A DNA stretch of 64,000 bases, from positions 124,001 to 188,000 of the forward strand of contig NZ_JAHWGT010000011.1 of assembly GCF_020873895.1 (NCBI RefSeq), given 5' to 3'. Under the pieces are notes generated by a model. That model ran no database searches and was not told the origin of the DNA. It saw only the letters and a program-made list of their open reading frames with translations. The translations under genes and the position numbers were made by a program. The number at the start of each line of letters is the position of its first letter. The stretch's first letter is position 1. This document shows positions 44,023-52,995 of this stretch, piece by piece. Source of the DNA: Streptomyces sp. DH12. GTDB lineage: Bacteria > Actinomycetota > Actinomycetes > Streptomycetales > Streptomycetaceae.

Positions 44023-44639
44023 GGGGTCAGCAGGGAGTCCGCGAGGTGCTCGCGCACGTGGGCGAGCACCTGTGCCCGCCCGGTGCCCGGTATGCCCACC
44101 GCCACATGGACGCTGAACCCGTCGAGCAGGGCGCGCAGCCGGGTCGCGTACCGGTCGGGGTCGACGCGGCGCACCTCGCCGCGCGAGATGCCCTCGGCGA
44201 GGAGGGCGACGAGGTCCCGGTGCCAGGCGCCCTCGATGGCGGCCTGCCGCTCGCGTGCCTCGGCGTCGGCGTTCTGCGAGCGGTTCCACACCTCCAGCCA
44301 CAGGGTCCAGTGCGGGTCGCGCGGCCCGTCGGGGACGTACAGCTCGACGTACGCGGCGAGGCGTTCGGCGACGGGGAGGTGGGGGCGGGAGAGGAGCGCG
44401 CTGCGCTCGGCGCCGAGGCGGCCCTCGCTCCACTCCAGCGTCCGCAGGAGCAGTTCGTCCTTGGTGCGGAAGTAGTAGAGGAGGTGGCCGCTGCTCATGC
44501 CGACGTCCCGGCCGAGCCCGGCCATCGTCAGCCCCTCCAGGCCGCGTTCGGCGATGGTCGCCATCGCGGCGGCGAGCACCTCCTCGCGGGGCGGGGCGGT
44601 GTTGCGTCGGCGGGCGGCGCGGGCGTTGGCGTCGTTCAC
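44019..44639 (-). CDS. TetR-family transcriptional regulator
   Basis: A 206-residue repressor-type protein. The helix-turn-helix (LTMAGLGRDVGMSSGHLLYY) lies at residues ~40-60, followed by FRTKDELLLRTLEWSEGRLG and a helical ligand domain with WTLWLEVWNRSQ. The GTG start overlaps the upstream gene's stop as GTGA, so it is coupled to the unknown gene. Its position next to agmatine deiminase and urease makes it a candidate binder of the paired operator-like sites at 48739-48825. That link is an inference. Confidence 0.88.
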   Translation of the reverse strand: MNDANARAARRRNTAPPREEVLAAAMATIAERGLEGLTMAGLGRDVGMSSGHLLYYFRTKDELLLRTLEWSEGRLGAERSALLSRPHLPVAERLAAYVELYVPDGPRDPHWTLWLEVWNRSQNADAEARERQAAIEGAWHRDLVALLAEGISRGEVRRVDPDRYATRLRALLDGFSVHVAVGIPGTGRAQVLAHVREHLADSLLTP

Positions 44640-45202
44640 CCGTCCGTTGTACCCGATGCCCGCCCGGCCTCCGCCATCCGCTCCCGCAGCGCGGCCACGT
44701 CCCGGGCGGTCGTCGCCGGAGGCGCGGCGAGATCGGCCAGGACCTCGGCGTGCCCGACGCCCAGCACCTCCGAGGCCACGGCCGCCACCTGGTCGGGTGG
44801 CAGCGTCTGCGAGAGCAGAGCGAGGAGGGCGGGGCGGTCCTCGTCGCCCCAACCGTCGTACACGACCTCGCGCAGCCGGACGACCGCGTCGACGGCGGCG
44901 GGCGGCAGCCGCGTCCAGGCGCGGCAGCGTTCGACCTCCTCCGCCACCTCGGCCATGAACCCGCGCACGACCTCGTACGGCACCTCGTGGTGCCGGCCGG
45001 GGCGGCCGAGGCGGAACGACGGCTCCCGCCGCGGGTCCTCGTCCGGGATCACCGCGGTGAGCAGGCGTCGCTCGTCCCGGTGGTCGAGCTCCAGGTGCCA
45101 GGCGTCCTCGGAGAGCACGTAGATGCGGGTGATGCCGTACTCCGAGGGCGCGGCGGGGCCGGAGGGCGGGGTCGGGCCGGAGGCCGGTGACGGGTGGGTC
45201 AT
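44636..45202 (-). CDS. Conserved protein of unknown function, coupled to TetR
   Basis: A 188-residue protein. The N-terminal ~20 residues are Pro/Ser-rich, then ITRIYVLSEDAWHLELDHRD and LLTAVIPDEDPRREPSF form a beta-rich part. The rest is helical, including VVRGFMAEVAEEVERCRAW. No signal peptide, membrane segment or catalytic motif is recognised. It ends in a 4-nt overlap with the TetR gene and begins 94 bp after agmatine deiminase on the same strand. It is probably part of the same nitrogen operon. Confidence 0.75.
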   Translation of the reverse strand: MTHPSPASGPTPPSGPAAPSEYGITRIYVLSEDAWHLELDHRDERRLLTAVIPDEDPRREPSFRLGRPGRHHEVPYEVVRGFMAEVAEEVERCRAWTRLPPAAVDAVVRLREVVYDGWGDEDRPALLALLSQTLPPDQVAAVASEVLGVGHAEVLADLAAPPATTARDVAALRERMAEAGRASGTTDG

Positions 45203-45296
45203 GGGCCCAGCGTGTCAGCCGCTCCCCCGACCTGACCAGCGATTTCCCCGGCCTCCGGCCGCCGCCGGCGCCGGGCGCCGGTTGCGGGTCGGCGCG

Positions 45297-46310
45297 TCAG
45301 ACCTTCGGCTGCTGCTGGGTGATGCAGTGGATGCCGCCGCCGCCGGCGAAGATCGTCCGGGCGTCGACCAGGGTGACGGTGCGGTCGGGGAAGAGGCGGC
45401 GGAAGATGCCGGCGGCGATCTCGTCGCGCGGGTCGTCGAAGGCGCACAGGACGACGCCGCCGTTGCACAGGTAGTGGTTGATGTAGGAGTGGTCGACCCA
45501 TTCGCCGTCCTCCTGGAGGACGGTGGGCGCCGGGACCTCGACGACCTCCAGGCGGCGGCCCCGGGCGTCGGTCTGCCGGCGCAGCAGTTCCACGTTGGCC
45601 TTGCACGGCTCGTGGTCGGGGTGGGCCGGGTCGGGTTGGGTGTGGGCGACCACGACGCCGGGGCGGGCGAAGGCGGCGACGATGTCGACGTGGCCGCGCG
45701 TGCCGTAGGTGCCGTAGTCGCCGGTGAGGCCGCGCGGCAGCCAGATGGCCTTGCTGGTGCCGAGCTTGGCGTGGATCTCCGCTTCGACCTCGGCGCGGGT
45801 CCAGCCGGGGTTGCGCTCGGGGCCGAGCTGGACGGTGTCGGTGAGCAGGACGGTGCCCTCGCCGTCGACGTGGACGGCTCCGCCCTCGTTGACCAGGGGG
45901 CTGCTGTGGACGGGGACGCCGGCGAGGTCGGCGACGTGCCGGGCGATCTTCGCGTCGTGCTCCCAGCGCGCCCAGTCGGCCTGGCCCCAGCCGTTGAACA
46001 CCCAGTCCACGGCGGCGAGCCGGGTGCCGTCGGTGACGAACGTCGGCCCGATGTCCCGCATCCAGGCGTCGTCCAGGTCGCGTTCCACGAGGTCGACGCC
46101 GACGCCGAGGAGGTCGCGGGCGCCGGGCGCGTCGCCGGGGGCGACGACCATGGTCACCGGTTCGAAGCGGCGTACGGCACGGGCCACGGCCGCCCAGGCG
46201 GAGCGGGCCTCGGCCAGCTCGTCCGGGGTGGTGAAGGTGGGGTTGGCGGTGGGCCACGCCATCCAGGTGCGCTCGTGGGGCGCCCACTCGGGGGGCATGC
46301 GGAAGGTCAT
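45297..46310 (-). CDS. aguA: Agmatine deiminase
   Basis: A 337-residue peptidyl-arginine-deiminase-type enzyme that converts agmatine to N-carbamoylputrescine and ammonia. MPPEWAPHERTWMAWP is the N-terminal motif, DDAWMRDIGPTFV carries substrate-binding acids, NGWGQ and GHVDIVAAFARPG (catalytic His) follow, and the nucleophilic cysteine is in GGGGIHCITQQQP at the C-terminus. No carbamoylputrescine amidohydrolase is adjacent. The start is the ATG at 46310 with a weak ribosome site; an ATG four codons later is also possible. It starts 11 bp after ureC, so the genes are co-transcribed. Confidence 0.94.
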   Translation of the reverse strand: MTFRMPPEWAPHERTWMAWPTANPTFTTPDELAEARSAWAAVARAVRRFEPVTMVVAPGDAPGARDLLGVGVDLVERDLDDAWMRDIGPTFVTDGTRLAAVDWVFNGWGQADWARWEHDAKIARHVADLAGVPVHSSPLVNEGGAVHVDGEGTVLLTDTVQLGPERNPGWTRAEVEAEIHAKLGTSKAIWLPRGLTGDYGTYGTRGHVDIVAAFARPGVVVAHTQPDPAHPDHEPCKANVELLRRQTDARGRRLEVVEVPAPTVLQEDGEWVDHSYINHYLCNGGVVLCAFDDPRDEIAAGIFRRLFPDRTVTLVDARTIFAGGGGIHCITQQQPKV

Positions 46311-46321
46311 GGGGTGGGTCC

Positions 46322-48004
46322 TCAGAGGAAGTAGAGGCGGTTGAGGGAGACGGAGTCGGCGGGCTCGGAGCGGACCGGTTCGCCGTCGAGGGTGACCAGG
46401 CCGGTGCGGCCGTCCACGCCGACCTCGCCGACGCGGGAGTTGAGGAGCAGGTCGCGGGGGCCGATGCCGCGGGTGCCGCGCACGGCGACACGGCGCCGGC
46501 GGGTGGGCATCCGGTCGGCGCCGAGCTGGGCGGCGGCGCCGGAGACGAACGCGACGGAGATGTCCGCGGCCGTCGCGCCGTGCGCGCCGAACTGCGGGCC
46601 GAGGACCAGGGGTTCGCAGGTGTCGGTGGCGGCGTTCGGGTCGCCGACGACCCCGTACGCGGGGAAGCCGGACTTCAGGACGAGCTGCGGCTTGGCGCCG
46701 AAGAACTCCGGCCGCCACAGCACGATGTCCGCGAGCTTGCCGACCTCGATCGAACCGATCTCGTGCGCGAGGCCGTGGGCGATGGCCGGGTTGATGGTCA
46801 GCTTGGCCATGTACCGCAGGACGCGGGCGTTGTCGTCGCCCTCGCCGTCGCCGTCGAGCGGGCCGAGCTCGGCCTTCATCTTCCCGGCCATGGCGAAGGT
46901 CCGCCGCACCGTCTCGCCGGCCCGCCCCATGCCCTGCGCGTCGGAGGAGGTGATGCCGATGGCGCCGAGGTCGTGCAGGACGTCCTCCGCGCCCATGGTG
47001 CCCGCCCTGATCCGGTCGCGGGCCATGGCGGCGTCGCCGGGCAGGTCGGTCTTCAGGTCGTGGACGGAGACGATCATGCCGTAGTGCTCGGCGACCGCGT
47101 CGCGGCCGAAGGGCAGGGTGGGGTTGGTGGAGGAGCCGATGACGTTCGGGACGCCCGCCATCTTCAGCACGTTGGGGACGTGGCCGCCGCCGCAGCCCTC
47201 GATGTGGAAGGCGTGGATGGTCCGGCCCTCCAGGACCCTGAGGGTGTCCTCGACGGACAGGCACTCGTTGAGGCCGTCGCTGTGCAGGGCGACCTGCACG
47301 TCGTGGTCCTCGGCGACGCGCAGCGCGGTGTCGAGCGCGCGGGTGTGGGCGCCCATGTCCTCGTGGACCTTGAAGCCGGACGCGCCGCCCTCGGCGAGGG
47401 CCTCGACGAGGGGGGCCGGGTCGGAGGAGGAGCCGCGCGCCAGGAAGCCGATGTTCACGGGCCAGGCGTCGAAGGCGTTGAAGGCGTGGCGCAGGGCCCA
47501 GGGCGAGTTGACGCCGACGCCCCACACCGGCCCGAACTCCTGGCCGATGATCGTGGTGACGCCGGAGGCGAGGGACGCCTCCATGATGCGGGGCGAGAGC
47601 AGGTGGACGTGGGTGTCGACGGCGCCGGCCGTGGCGATCAGGCCCTCGCCGGAGACGATGGACGTGCCGGTGCCGACGACGACGTCGACGCCGTCGAGGG
47701 TGTCGGGGTTGCCGGCCCGGCCGACGGCGTGGACGCGGCCCTCGCGGATGCCGATGGACACCTTGCGGATGCCGAGGACGGCGTCGATCACCAGGACGTT
47801 GCTGATGACGACGTCGCAGGTGTCGCGGACGGCGGCGGCCTTCAGGTGCAGTCCGTCGCGGGCGGTCTTGCCGAAGCCGGCGAGGAACTCGTCGCCGGGC
47901 CGCTGCGCGTCCGACTCGACGCGGACCGTGAGTCCCGAGTCCCCGAGGCGGACGCGGTCGCCGGCGCGGGGGCCGTGCACCGAGGCGTACTCGTAGGGGT
48001 CCAT
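46322..48004 (-). CDS. ureC: Urease alpha subunit, atypical type
   Basis: A 560-residue amidohydrolase. Nickel ligands are kept: HVHLLSP (~131), the carbamylated-lysine site GFKVHEDMG (~209), ALHSDGLNE (~238), HIEGCGGGHVPN and the Asp in SSDAQGMGR (~353). Several positions depart from classical UreC: HEDWG is HEDMG, and the mobile flap that usually reads MVCHHL is VSVHDL, losing the flap cysteine while keeping the first His. No ureD/E/F/G genes are nearby, so maturation would depend on a second locus. It overlaps ureAB by 1 nt (TGATG). Confidence 0.9.
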   Translation of the reverse strand: MDPYEYASVHGPRAGDRVRLGDSGLTVRVESDAQRPGDEFLAGFGKTARDGLHLKAAAVRDTCDVVISNVLVIDAVLGIRKVSIGIREGRVHAVGRAGNPDTLDGVDVVVGTGTSIVSGEGLIATAGAVDTHVHLLSPRIMEASLASGVTTIIGQEFGPVWGVGVNSPWALRHAFNAFDAWPVNIGFLARGSSSDPAPLVEALAEGGASGFKVHEDMGAHTRALDTALRVAEDHDVQVALHSDGLNECLSVEDTLRVLEGRTIHAFHIEGCGGGHVPNVLKMAGVPNVIGSSTNPTLPFGRDAVAEHYGMIVSVHDLKTDLPGDAAMARDRIRAGTMGAEDVLHDLGAIGITSSDAQGMGRAGETVRRTFAMAGKMKAELGPLDGDGEGDDNARVLRYMAKLTINPAIAHGLAHEIGSIEVGKLADIVLWRPEFFGAKPQLVLKSGFPAYGVVGDPNAATDTCEPLVLGPQFGAHGATAADISVAFVSGAAAQLGADRMPTRRRRVAVRGTRGIGPRDLLLNSRVGEVGVDGRTGLVTLDGEPVRSEPADSVSLNRLYFL

Positions 48005-48708
48005 CAGGCGTTCTCCTCCGGTTCGTCGTCTCCGGCGCCGAGGTAGCCGCAGGCGGCGGCCCTGCGCAGCGCCTCCTCGCGGGCGCCGGGCGCGTCCAGG
48101 GGGCCGTCGACCAGGCCGGCGAAGCCGATCGCCGTGCGGGCGCCGCCGATCGGCACGAGCCCCACCTCGACCGCCTCTCCGGGGCCGAAGCGGACCGAGG
48201 AGCCGGCCGGGACGCACAGCCGCATGCCGTAGGCCGCCGCGCGGTCGAACCGCAGCCGCGGGTTGGCCTCGAAGAAGTGGAAGTGCGAGGTGACGCTGAC
48301 GGGGACGGCCGCGGTGTTGCGGACGGTGAGCCGCACCTCCGGTACGGGTTCGGGGTAGCCGGGGCCCGGCAGCAGGGCGCCCGGGGCGTCCTCGCCGGCG
48401 GACGGGCCGCCGATCGGGTCGGAGACGACGGCCAGGCGGGAGCCGTCGTCGAAGACGGCCTCCACGTGGACCTCGGTGACCACGTCGGCGACGCCGGGCA
48501 GGACGTCGTCCGGACCGAGGACCGAGCGGGCCGCCGCGATGGCCTCGGCGAGGCGCCGACCGTCCCGGGCCGCCTCGCAGACCGTGTCGGCGATGAGCGC
48601 GGTGGCCTCGGGGACGTTGAGCCGCAGTCCACGGGCGCGGCGGGCACGGGCGAGTTCGGCGGCACCGAAGAGCAGCAGCCGGTCGCGTTCCGTGGGGGTC
48701 AGTCGCAC
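48004..48708 (-). CDS. ureAB: Fused urease gamma-beta subunit
   Basis: A 234-residue fusion. Residues ~1-100 are UreA (RLTPTERDRLLLFGAAELAR, LNVPEATALIADTV, EVHVEAVFDDGSRLAVV). After a Gly/Pro linker comes UreB, with VTSHFHFFEANPRLRFDRAA and CVPAGSSVRFGPGEAVEV. The start chosen is the GTG at 48708, which lies ~10 nt after AGGAGGT; the earlier in-frame GTG overlaps that site. It is the first gene of the ureAB-ureC-aguA series and divergent from the NCS1 permease. Confidence 0.92.
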   Translation of the reverse strand: MRLTPTERDRLLLFGAAELARARRARGLRLNVPEATALIADTVCEAARDGRRLAEAIAAARSVLGPDDVLPGVADVVTEVHVEAVFDDGSRLAVVSDPIGGPSAGEDAPGALLPGPGYPEPVPEVRLTVRNTAAVPVSVTSHFHFFEANPRLRFDRAAAYGMRLCVPAGSSVRFGPGEAVEVGLVPIGGARTAIGFAGLVDGPLDAPGAREEALRRAAACGYLGAGDDEPEENA

Positions 48709-48738
48709 GTCCTTCACACCTCCTGGCGTGCACAAGAT

Positions 48739-48755
48739 TTAGAGCAACACTCTAA
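48739..48755. promoter_or_regulatory. Operator-like palindrome A, ureAB side
   Basis: TTAGAGCAACACTCTAA has perfect 6-bp arms (TTAGAG/CTCTAA) and a 5-bp centre. It lies 31 bp upstream of the ureAB start and resembles site B, matching 13 of 17 positions when aligned by eye. Confidence 0.6.
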
Positions 48756-48781
48756 CCATCCCTCGCCACCGAACGAAAGGA

Positions 48782-48810
48782 TTGACGAGCTTCCTCGGGA
48801 TGCGTCACAT
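48782..48810 (+). promoter_or_regulatory. Candidate promoter of the NCS1 permease gene
   Basis: TTGACG (48782-48787) and TCACAT (48805-48810) are spaced by 17 bp. The -35 is good, the -10 is weak. Operator-like site B starts at the end of the -10. Confidence 0.45.
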
Positions 48811-48825
48811 TGAGCGCCACTCTAA
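48810..48825. promoter_or_regulatory. Operator-like site B, permease side
   Basis: TTGAGCGCCACTCTAA shares its right half CACTCTAA with site A. Its position just downstream of the candidate -10 would suit repression. The two site centres are ~71 bp apart. Confidence 0.55.
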
Positions 48826-48869
48826 AGCGACGGGACCCGGACGGCTCGACCGGACACACAGGAGGCCCC

Positions 48870-50408
48870 ATGCCGATCGAACGACACGGCGTCGACACCA
48901 TCCCCGAGGCGGAACGCACCAGCGGACCACGCGACCTGGTCGCGATCCTGCTGGGGTCCAACCTCTGCCTGGGGGTGATCGTCTTCGGCTGGCTGCCGGT
49001 CTCCTTCGGCCTGGGCCTGTGGCCGGCGGTCACCTCCGTGGTCGCCGGGACGGTCCTCGGCGTCCTCGTCACGGCGCCGCTCGCGCTCGTCTCGCTGCGC
49101 ACCGCCACCAACCTCTCCACCTCGTCCGGCGCCTTCTTCGGCGTGCGCGGCCGGCTCGTCGGCTCCGTCGTGGGGCTGCTGCTGTCGCTGGGCTACACCG
49201 CCCTGACGCTGTGGATCGGCGGCGACGTGGCCCTCGGGGCGCTCGCCCGCCTGCTCGGCGTCCCGACGGGCGGCGCCGCCCACACGGCGGTGTACGCGCT
49301 GCTCGCCGGCTGCACGGTGGTCGCGGCGGTGTACGGCTACCGGCTGCTCCTGCGGCTGAGCCGGGTCCTGGCGGTCGGGATGACCGCGCTGCTCGCGCTG
49401 GGGCTCGTCGCGTACGCCGGCGACTTCACGGCGGCCGCGCCGCCGGACGCGCCGTACCTGCTCGGCTCCTTCTGGCCGACGTGGCTGCTCTCCGCGGTCG
49501 CCGCCGGGCTGAGCGGCCCGGTCGCGTTCATCACGCTGCTGGGCGACTACACGCGGTACGTCTCGCCGCGGCGCCACAACGCCCGGACGGTGTGGTGGGC
49601 GACCTGCGCGGGGCTCTTCCTCGGGCTGCTGGTCCCGCAGCTGTTCGGCACGGTCACGGCGCTGGCCGCGCGGGCCGGCGCGGACTACGCGGGGCCGCTG
49701 GTGGCGGCCGCGCCGGCGTGGTACCTGCTGCCGCTGCTCCTCGCGGCGGGCGCCGGGTCGGTGGGCAACGCCGGGCTGATGCTGTACTCGATGGGGCTCG
49801 ACCTGGACGCGATCCTCCCGCGCGCGACGCGTACGGCGGCCACGCTGGTGGTCGCCGCAGTGGCGACGGCGTTCGTGTTCCTCGGCCACTTCGCGTGGGA
49901 CGCCCGGTCGGCCATGACGTCGTTCGTGCTGCTGCTGACGGCGGTCGGCACCCCGTGGGCCGTGATCACGCTGATGGGGCACGTCCGGTGCCGGGGCCGG
50001 TACGACGCGGAGGCCCTCCAGGTACTGAACCGGCGGGCCCGGGGCGGTGCGTACTGGTTCCGCGCCGGGTGGCACCCGGGCGCGACGGCCGCCTGGGCGC
50101 TGGGCGCGGCTGCCGGGCTCGCGGGTGTGTCCACGCCGGTGTACGAGGGTCCGCTGCTGGCCCTGACCGGCGGCGTGGACTGCGGTTTCGTCCTGTCGGG
50201 CGTGGTCGGGGGCGTGGCGTACGCGCTGCTGGTACGGGGCGGGGACGGGCGGCCCGCCACCACGCCGGACGCCGGGGCGGCCGCGCCGGGGGCCGTGCCG
50301 TCCGAGCCGGACGCCGGAGCCCCCGCGCCGGGGGCCGTGCCGTCCGCGCCGGGGGCCGGCGTGCCCGCGTCCGGGGTGGTCGCGGCGCCCGGGGCCGCGG
50401 GGCCGTGA
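48870..50408 (+). CDS. NCS1-family purine/cytosine-type permease
   Basis: A 512-residue transporter with ~12 hydrophobic segments, ATG behind GGAGG. GVDTIPEAERTSGPRDLVAI and LLGSNLCLGVIVFGWLPVSF are the NCS1 N-terminus, and ITLLGDYTRYVSP and NAGLMLYSMGLDLDAILPR are family motifs. Substrates in the family include cytosine, purines, hydantoin, allantoin and thiamine; the urease next door suggests a nitrogen compound. The last ~55 residues form an Ala/Pro/Gly tail of DAGAAAPGAVPS-like repeats. Confidence 0.9.
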   Translation: MPIERHGVDTIPEAERTSGPRDLVAILLGSNLCLGVIVFGWLPVSFGLGLWPAVTSVVAGTVLGVLVTAPLALVSLRTATNLSTSSGAFFGVRGRLVGSVVGLLLSLGYTALTLWIGGDVALGALARLLGVPTGGAAHTAVYALLAGCTVVAAVYGYRLLLRLSRVLAVGMTALLALGLVAYAGDFTAAAPPDAPYLLGSFWPTWLLSAVAAGLSGPVAFITLLGDYTRYVSPRRHNARTVWWATCAGLFLGLLVPQLFGTVTALAARAGADYAGPLVAAAPAWYLLPLLLAAGAGSVGNAGLMLYSMGLDLDAILPRATRTAATLVVAAVATAFVFLGHFAWDARSAMTSFVLLLTAVGTPWAVITLMGHVRCRGRYDAEALQVLNRRARGGAYWFRAGWHPGATAAWALGAAAGLAGVSTPVYEGPLLALTGGVDCGFVLSGVVGGVAYALLVRGGDGRPATTPDAGAAAPGAVPSEPDAGAPAPGAVPSAPGAGVPASGVVAAPGAAGP

Positions 50409-50443
50409 CGGGCCGCCCGGCCGCCCCGGAGCGGTCCCGGGCC

Positions 50444-50494
50444 GTCCCGTACGGCCGGGGCGCAGCGGCCCGCCCCGCCCCGGCCGTACGGGAC
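50444..50494. terminator. Terminator between the NCS1 gene and ilvE
   Basis: A perfect 19-bp stem (GTCCCGTACGGCCGGGGCG and its complement) with a 13-nt loop lies between convergent genes and serves both. Confidence 0.85.
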
Positions 50495-50516
50495 CGGGGC
50501 GGGCCGCCGTCGCGGA

Positions 50517-51608
50517 TCAGGCGACCGGGTGCGTCCAGCCGTGGGGGTCCGGCGCCGCGCCCGTCTGGATGTCCAGCAGGGCCTTGCGGAGCTCCAGCGT
50601 CACCGCGCCGGGCCGCCCGTCGCCCTGGACCCAGTCGCCCTTCTCGGACTTGACCGTGCCGACCGGCGTGATGACGGCGGCGGTGCCGCAGGCGAAGACC
50701 TCGGTGAGGGTGCCGGCCTCCGCGTCGCGGCGCCACTGGTCGGTGGAGATGCGGCCCTCCTCGGACTCGTACCCGAGGTCGCGGGCGACCCGCAGCAGCG
50801 AGTCGCGGGTGATGCCCGCCAGCAGGGAGCCGGTCAGCTCGGGCGTGACGATCCTGTTCCCGTACACGAAGTACAGGTTCATGCCGCCCATCTCCTCCAC
50901 CCAGCGGTGCTCCAGCGCGTCGAGCCAGACGACCTGGTCGCAGCCCTTCGCCGCCGCCTCGGCCTGGGCGAGCAGGGACGCGGCGTAGTTGCCGCCCGTC
51001 TTGGCGAAGCCCATGCCGCCGGGGACGGCGCGGACGTAGTTCTCCGACAGCCAGACGGAGACGGGACGCACGCCGCCGGGGAAGTACGCGCCGGCCGGGG
51101 AGGCGATGACGATGAAGAGGTACTCGTTGGCCGGGCGGACCCCGAGCCCCACCTCGTTGGCGATCATGAAGGGGCGCAGGTACAGGGACTCCTCGCCGCC
51201 GTGCGGCGGCACCCACGCCTCGTCCTGCCGGACCAGGGCGTCGCACGCGGCGACGAAGGTCTCCACGGGCAGCTCGGGCATGGCGAGGCGGCGCGCGGAG
51301 AGGCGGAACCGCTCGGCGTTGGCCTCCGGGCGGAAGAGCGAGACGGAGCCGTCGGGGCGGCGGTACGCCTTCAGCCCCTCGAAGATCTCCTGCGCGTAGT
51401 GCAGGGTCATGTTGGCCGGGTCGATGGAGAGCGGCGCGTACGGCGTGAGCTGGGCGTCGTGCCAGCCGCGGCCCTCGGTCCACTTGATCGTCACCATGTG
51501 GTCGGTGAAGTGGCGGCCGAAGCCGGGGCTGGCCAGGATCGCCTCGCGCTGCACGGCGGACAGCGGGTTCGAGGAGGGCTTGAGCTCGATCGTCGTTGGC
51601 GTCGTCAT
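50517..51608 (-). CDS. ilvE: Branched-chain amino acid aminotransferase
   Basis: A 363-residue fold-type IV PLP enzyme that performs the last step of Val, Ile and Leu synthesis. [30 protein letters not shown], the PLP-lysine region [16 protein letters not shown], and [19 protein letters not shown] are typical of the longer BCAT type. The ATG at 51608 overlaps the stop of a 30-codon upstream frame. leuB lies upstream on the same strand, separated by 255 bp with a hairpin. Confidence 0.96.
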   Translation of the reverse strand: MTTPTTIELKPSSNPLSAVQREAILASPGFGRHFTDHMVTIKWTEGRGWHDAQLTPYAPLSIDPANMTLHYAQEIFEGLKAYRRPDGSVSLFRPEANAERFRLSARRLAMPELPVETFVAACDALVRQDEAWVPPHGGEESLYLRPFMIANEVGLGVRPANEYLFIVIASPAGAYFPGGVRPVSVWLSENYVRAVPGGMGFAKTGGNYAASLLAQAEAAAKGCDQVVWLDALEHRWVEEMGGMNLYFVYGNRIVTPELTGSLLAGITRDSLLRVARDLGYESEEGRISTDQWRRDAEAGTLTEVFACGTAAVITPVGTVKSEKGDWVQGDGRPGAVTLELRKALLDIQTGAAPDPHGWTHPVA

Positions 51609-51697
51609 GAGTGCTTGTCCTTCACCGGTTGTGTGTGACGGACCGCGCTCACGCCGCTCCAGCCGCTGTCGCTGCTGCTGCCAGGACGTCCGAGCAT
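51605..51697 (-). CDS. Possible upstream ORF overlapping the ilvE start
   Basis: A 30-residue frame ([20 protein letters not shown] onward) ends with a TGA that overlaps the ilvE ATG as ATGA. A GATAAT at 51724-51729 on this strand could be the -10. The peptide is Ser-rich and has few branched-chain residues, so classical attenuation is not supported; coupling of ilvE translation is possible. Confidence 0.35.
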   Translation of the reverse strand: MLGRPGSSSDSGWSGVSAVRHTQPVKDKHS

Positions 51698-51807
51698 CAC
51701 CGCATGCCGCGGCCCCGCGTTCGATTATCGCTCGGGAGGCCGGGCCGGGGAAACGGGTGTGACCGCGGTCCGGGGTTCGATGGTGGCACCCGGGGCGGCA
51801 CAGGAGA

Positions 51808-51837
51808 AGCCGCCGGGTGCGGTGCGACCCGGCGGCT
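51808..51837 (-). terminator. leuB terminator
   Basis: A perfect 11-bp stem (AGCCGCCGGGT and its complement) with an 8-nt loop lies 26 bp after the leuB stop. Confidence 0.75.
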
Positions 51838-51863
51838 GTCCCTGCTGACGTGCGGGCGGCGGG

Positions 51864-52907
51864 TCAGTGCGCCACGCGTACCGCGAGCGCGTCGCCGATC
51901 TCGTCCGTGGTGCGCGCGGCGGCGCCGGTCCGCGCCGCGAGGTCGGCGGTGACCGCCTCCTCGATGCGGACGGCCTCCGCCTCGTGGCCGAGGTGGCGCA
52001 GGAGCAGCGCGACGGACAGGACGGTCGCGGTCGGGTCGGCCTTGCCCTGCCCCGCGATGTCGGGCGCGGAGCCGTGGACGGGCTCGAACATCGACGGGAA
52101 GTCGCCGGCCGGGTTGATGTTGCCGGAGGCGGCCAGGCCGATGCCGCCGGTCACGGCGGCGGCGAGGTCCGTGAGGATGTCGCCGAAGAGATTGTCGGTG
52201 ACGATGACGTCGAACCGCTCGGGCTGCGTGACGAAGAAGATCGTCGCCGCGTCCACGTGCAGGTAGTCGGTCGTGACCTCGGGGTACTCCTCGCCGACCC
52301 GGTCGAAGATCTTCTTCCACATGTGGCCGGCGTACACGAGCACGTTGTTCTTGTGGACGAGGGTCAGCTTCTTGCGCGGGCGGGCCTTGGCCCGCTCGTA
52401 CGCGTCGCGGACGACGCGCTCGACGCCGTACGCGGTGTTGACGCTCACCTCGGTGGCGACCTCGGCGGGGGTGCCGGTGCGCAGGCTGCCGCCGTTCCCG
52501 GTGTAGGGGCCCTCGGTGCCCTCGCGCACGACGACGAAGTCGATGGCCGGGCTCCCGGCGAGCGGGGTCGCGGTGTTCGGGAAGAGCTTCGACGGACGCA
52601 GGTTGACGTAGTGGTCGAAGGCGAAGCGGAGCTTCAGCAGCAGGCCCCGCTCCAGGACGCCCGAGGGCACGGACGGGTCGCCGATCGCGCCGAGGAGGAT
52701 GGCGTCGTGGCCCTTGAGGGCCTCCAGCTCCGCGTCGGGGAGGGTCTCCCCGGTGCGGTGCCAGCGCCGGGCGCCGAGGTCGTACTCCTTGGTCTCCAGC
52801 TTCACGTCCTGCGGAAGGACGGCACGGAGGACCTTGAGTCCCTGGGCCACGACCTCCTGGCCGATGCCGTCACCGGGGATCACTGCGAGATTGATGCTGC
52901 GAGACAT
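51864..52907 (-). CDS. leuB: 3-isopropylmalate dehydrogenase
   Basis: A 347-residue enzyme oxidising 3-isopropylmalate in leucine synthesis. [19 protein letters not shown] is the N-terminal motif, [15 protein letters not shown] and [15 protein letters not shown] are substrate-binding, [20 protein letters not shown] carries the metal-binding aspartates, and [15 protein letters not shown] binds NAD. Standard length. The ATG is at 52907. The 45-residue gene is 88 bp upstream on the same strand and may share its promoter. Confidence 0.97.
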   Translation of the reverse strand: MSRSINLAVIPGDGIGQEVVAQGLKVLRAVLPQDVKLETKEYDLGARRWHRTGETLPDAELEALKGHDAILLGAIGDPSVPSGVLERGLLLKLRFAFDHYVNLRPSKLFPNTATPLAGSPAIDFVVVREGTEGPYTGNGGSLRTGTPAEVATEVSVNTAYGVERVVRDAYERAKARPRKKLTLVHKNNVLVYAGHMWKKIFDRVGEEYPEVTTDYLHVDAATIFFVTQPERFDVIVTDNLFGDILTDLAAAVTGGIGLAASGNINPAGDFPSMFEPVHGSAPDIAGQGKADPTATVLSVALLLRHLGHEAEAVRIEEAVTADLAARTGAAARTTDEIGDALAVRVAH

Positions 52908-52995
52908 GGCCGCACCCTACTCTTCGTCCCACTGCCTGACACGCGTCGTCCATCATGTGGACGGACGCCGCGTGTCGGGACCGGGGCGCGGACGG

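Noticed and set aside
48782-50653. A 623-codon plus-strand frame over the NCS1 permease
   Set aside because: Arg/Gly/Ala-rich shadow frame; the permease frame carries transmembrane segments and NCS1 motifs.
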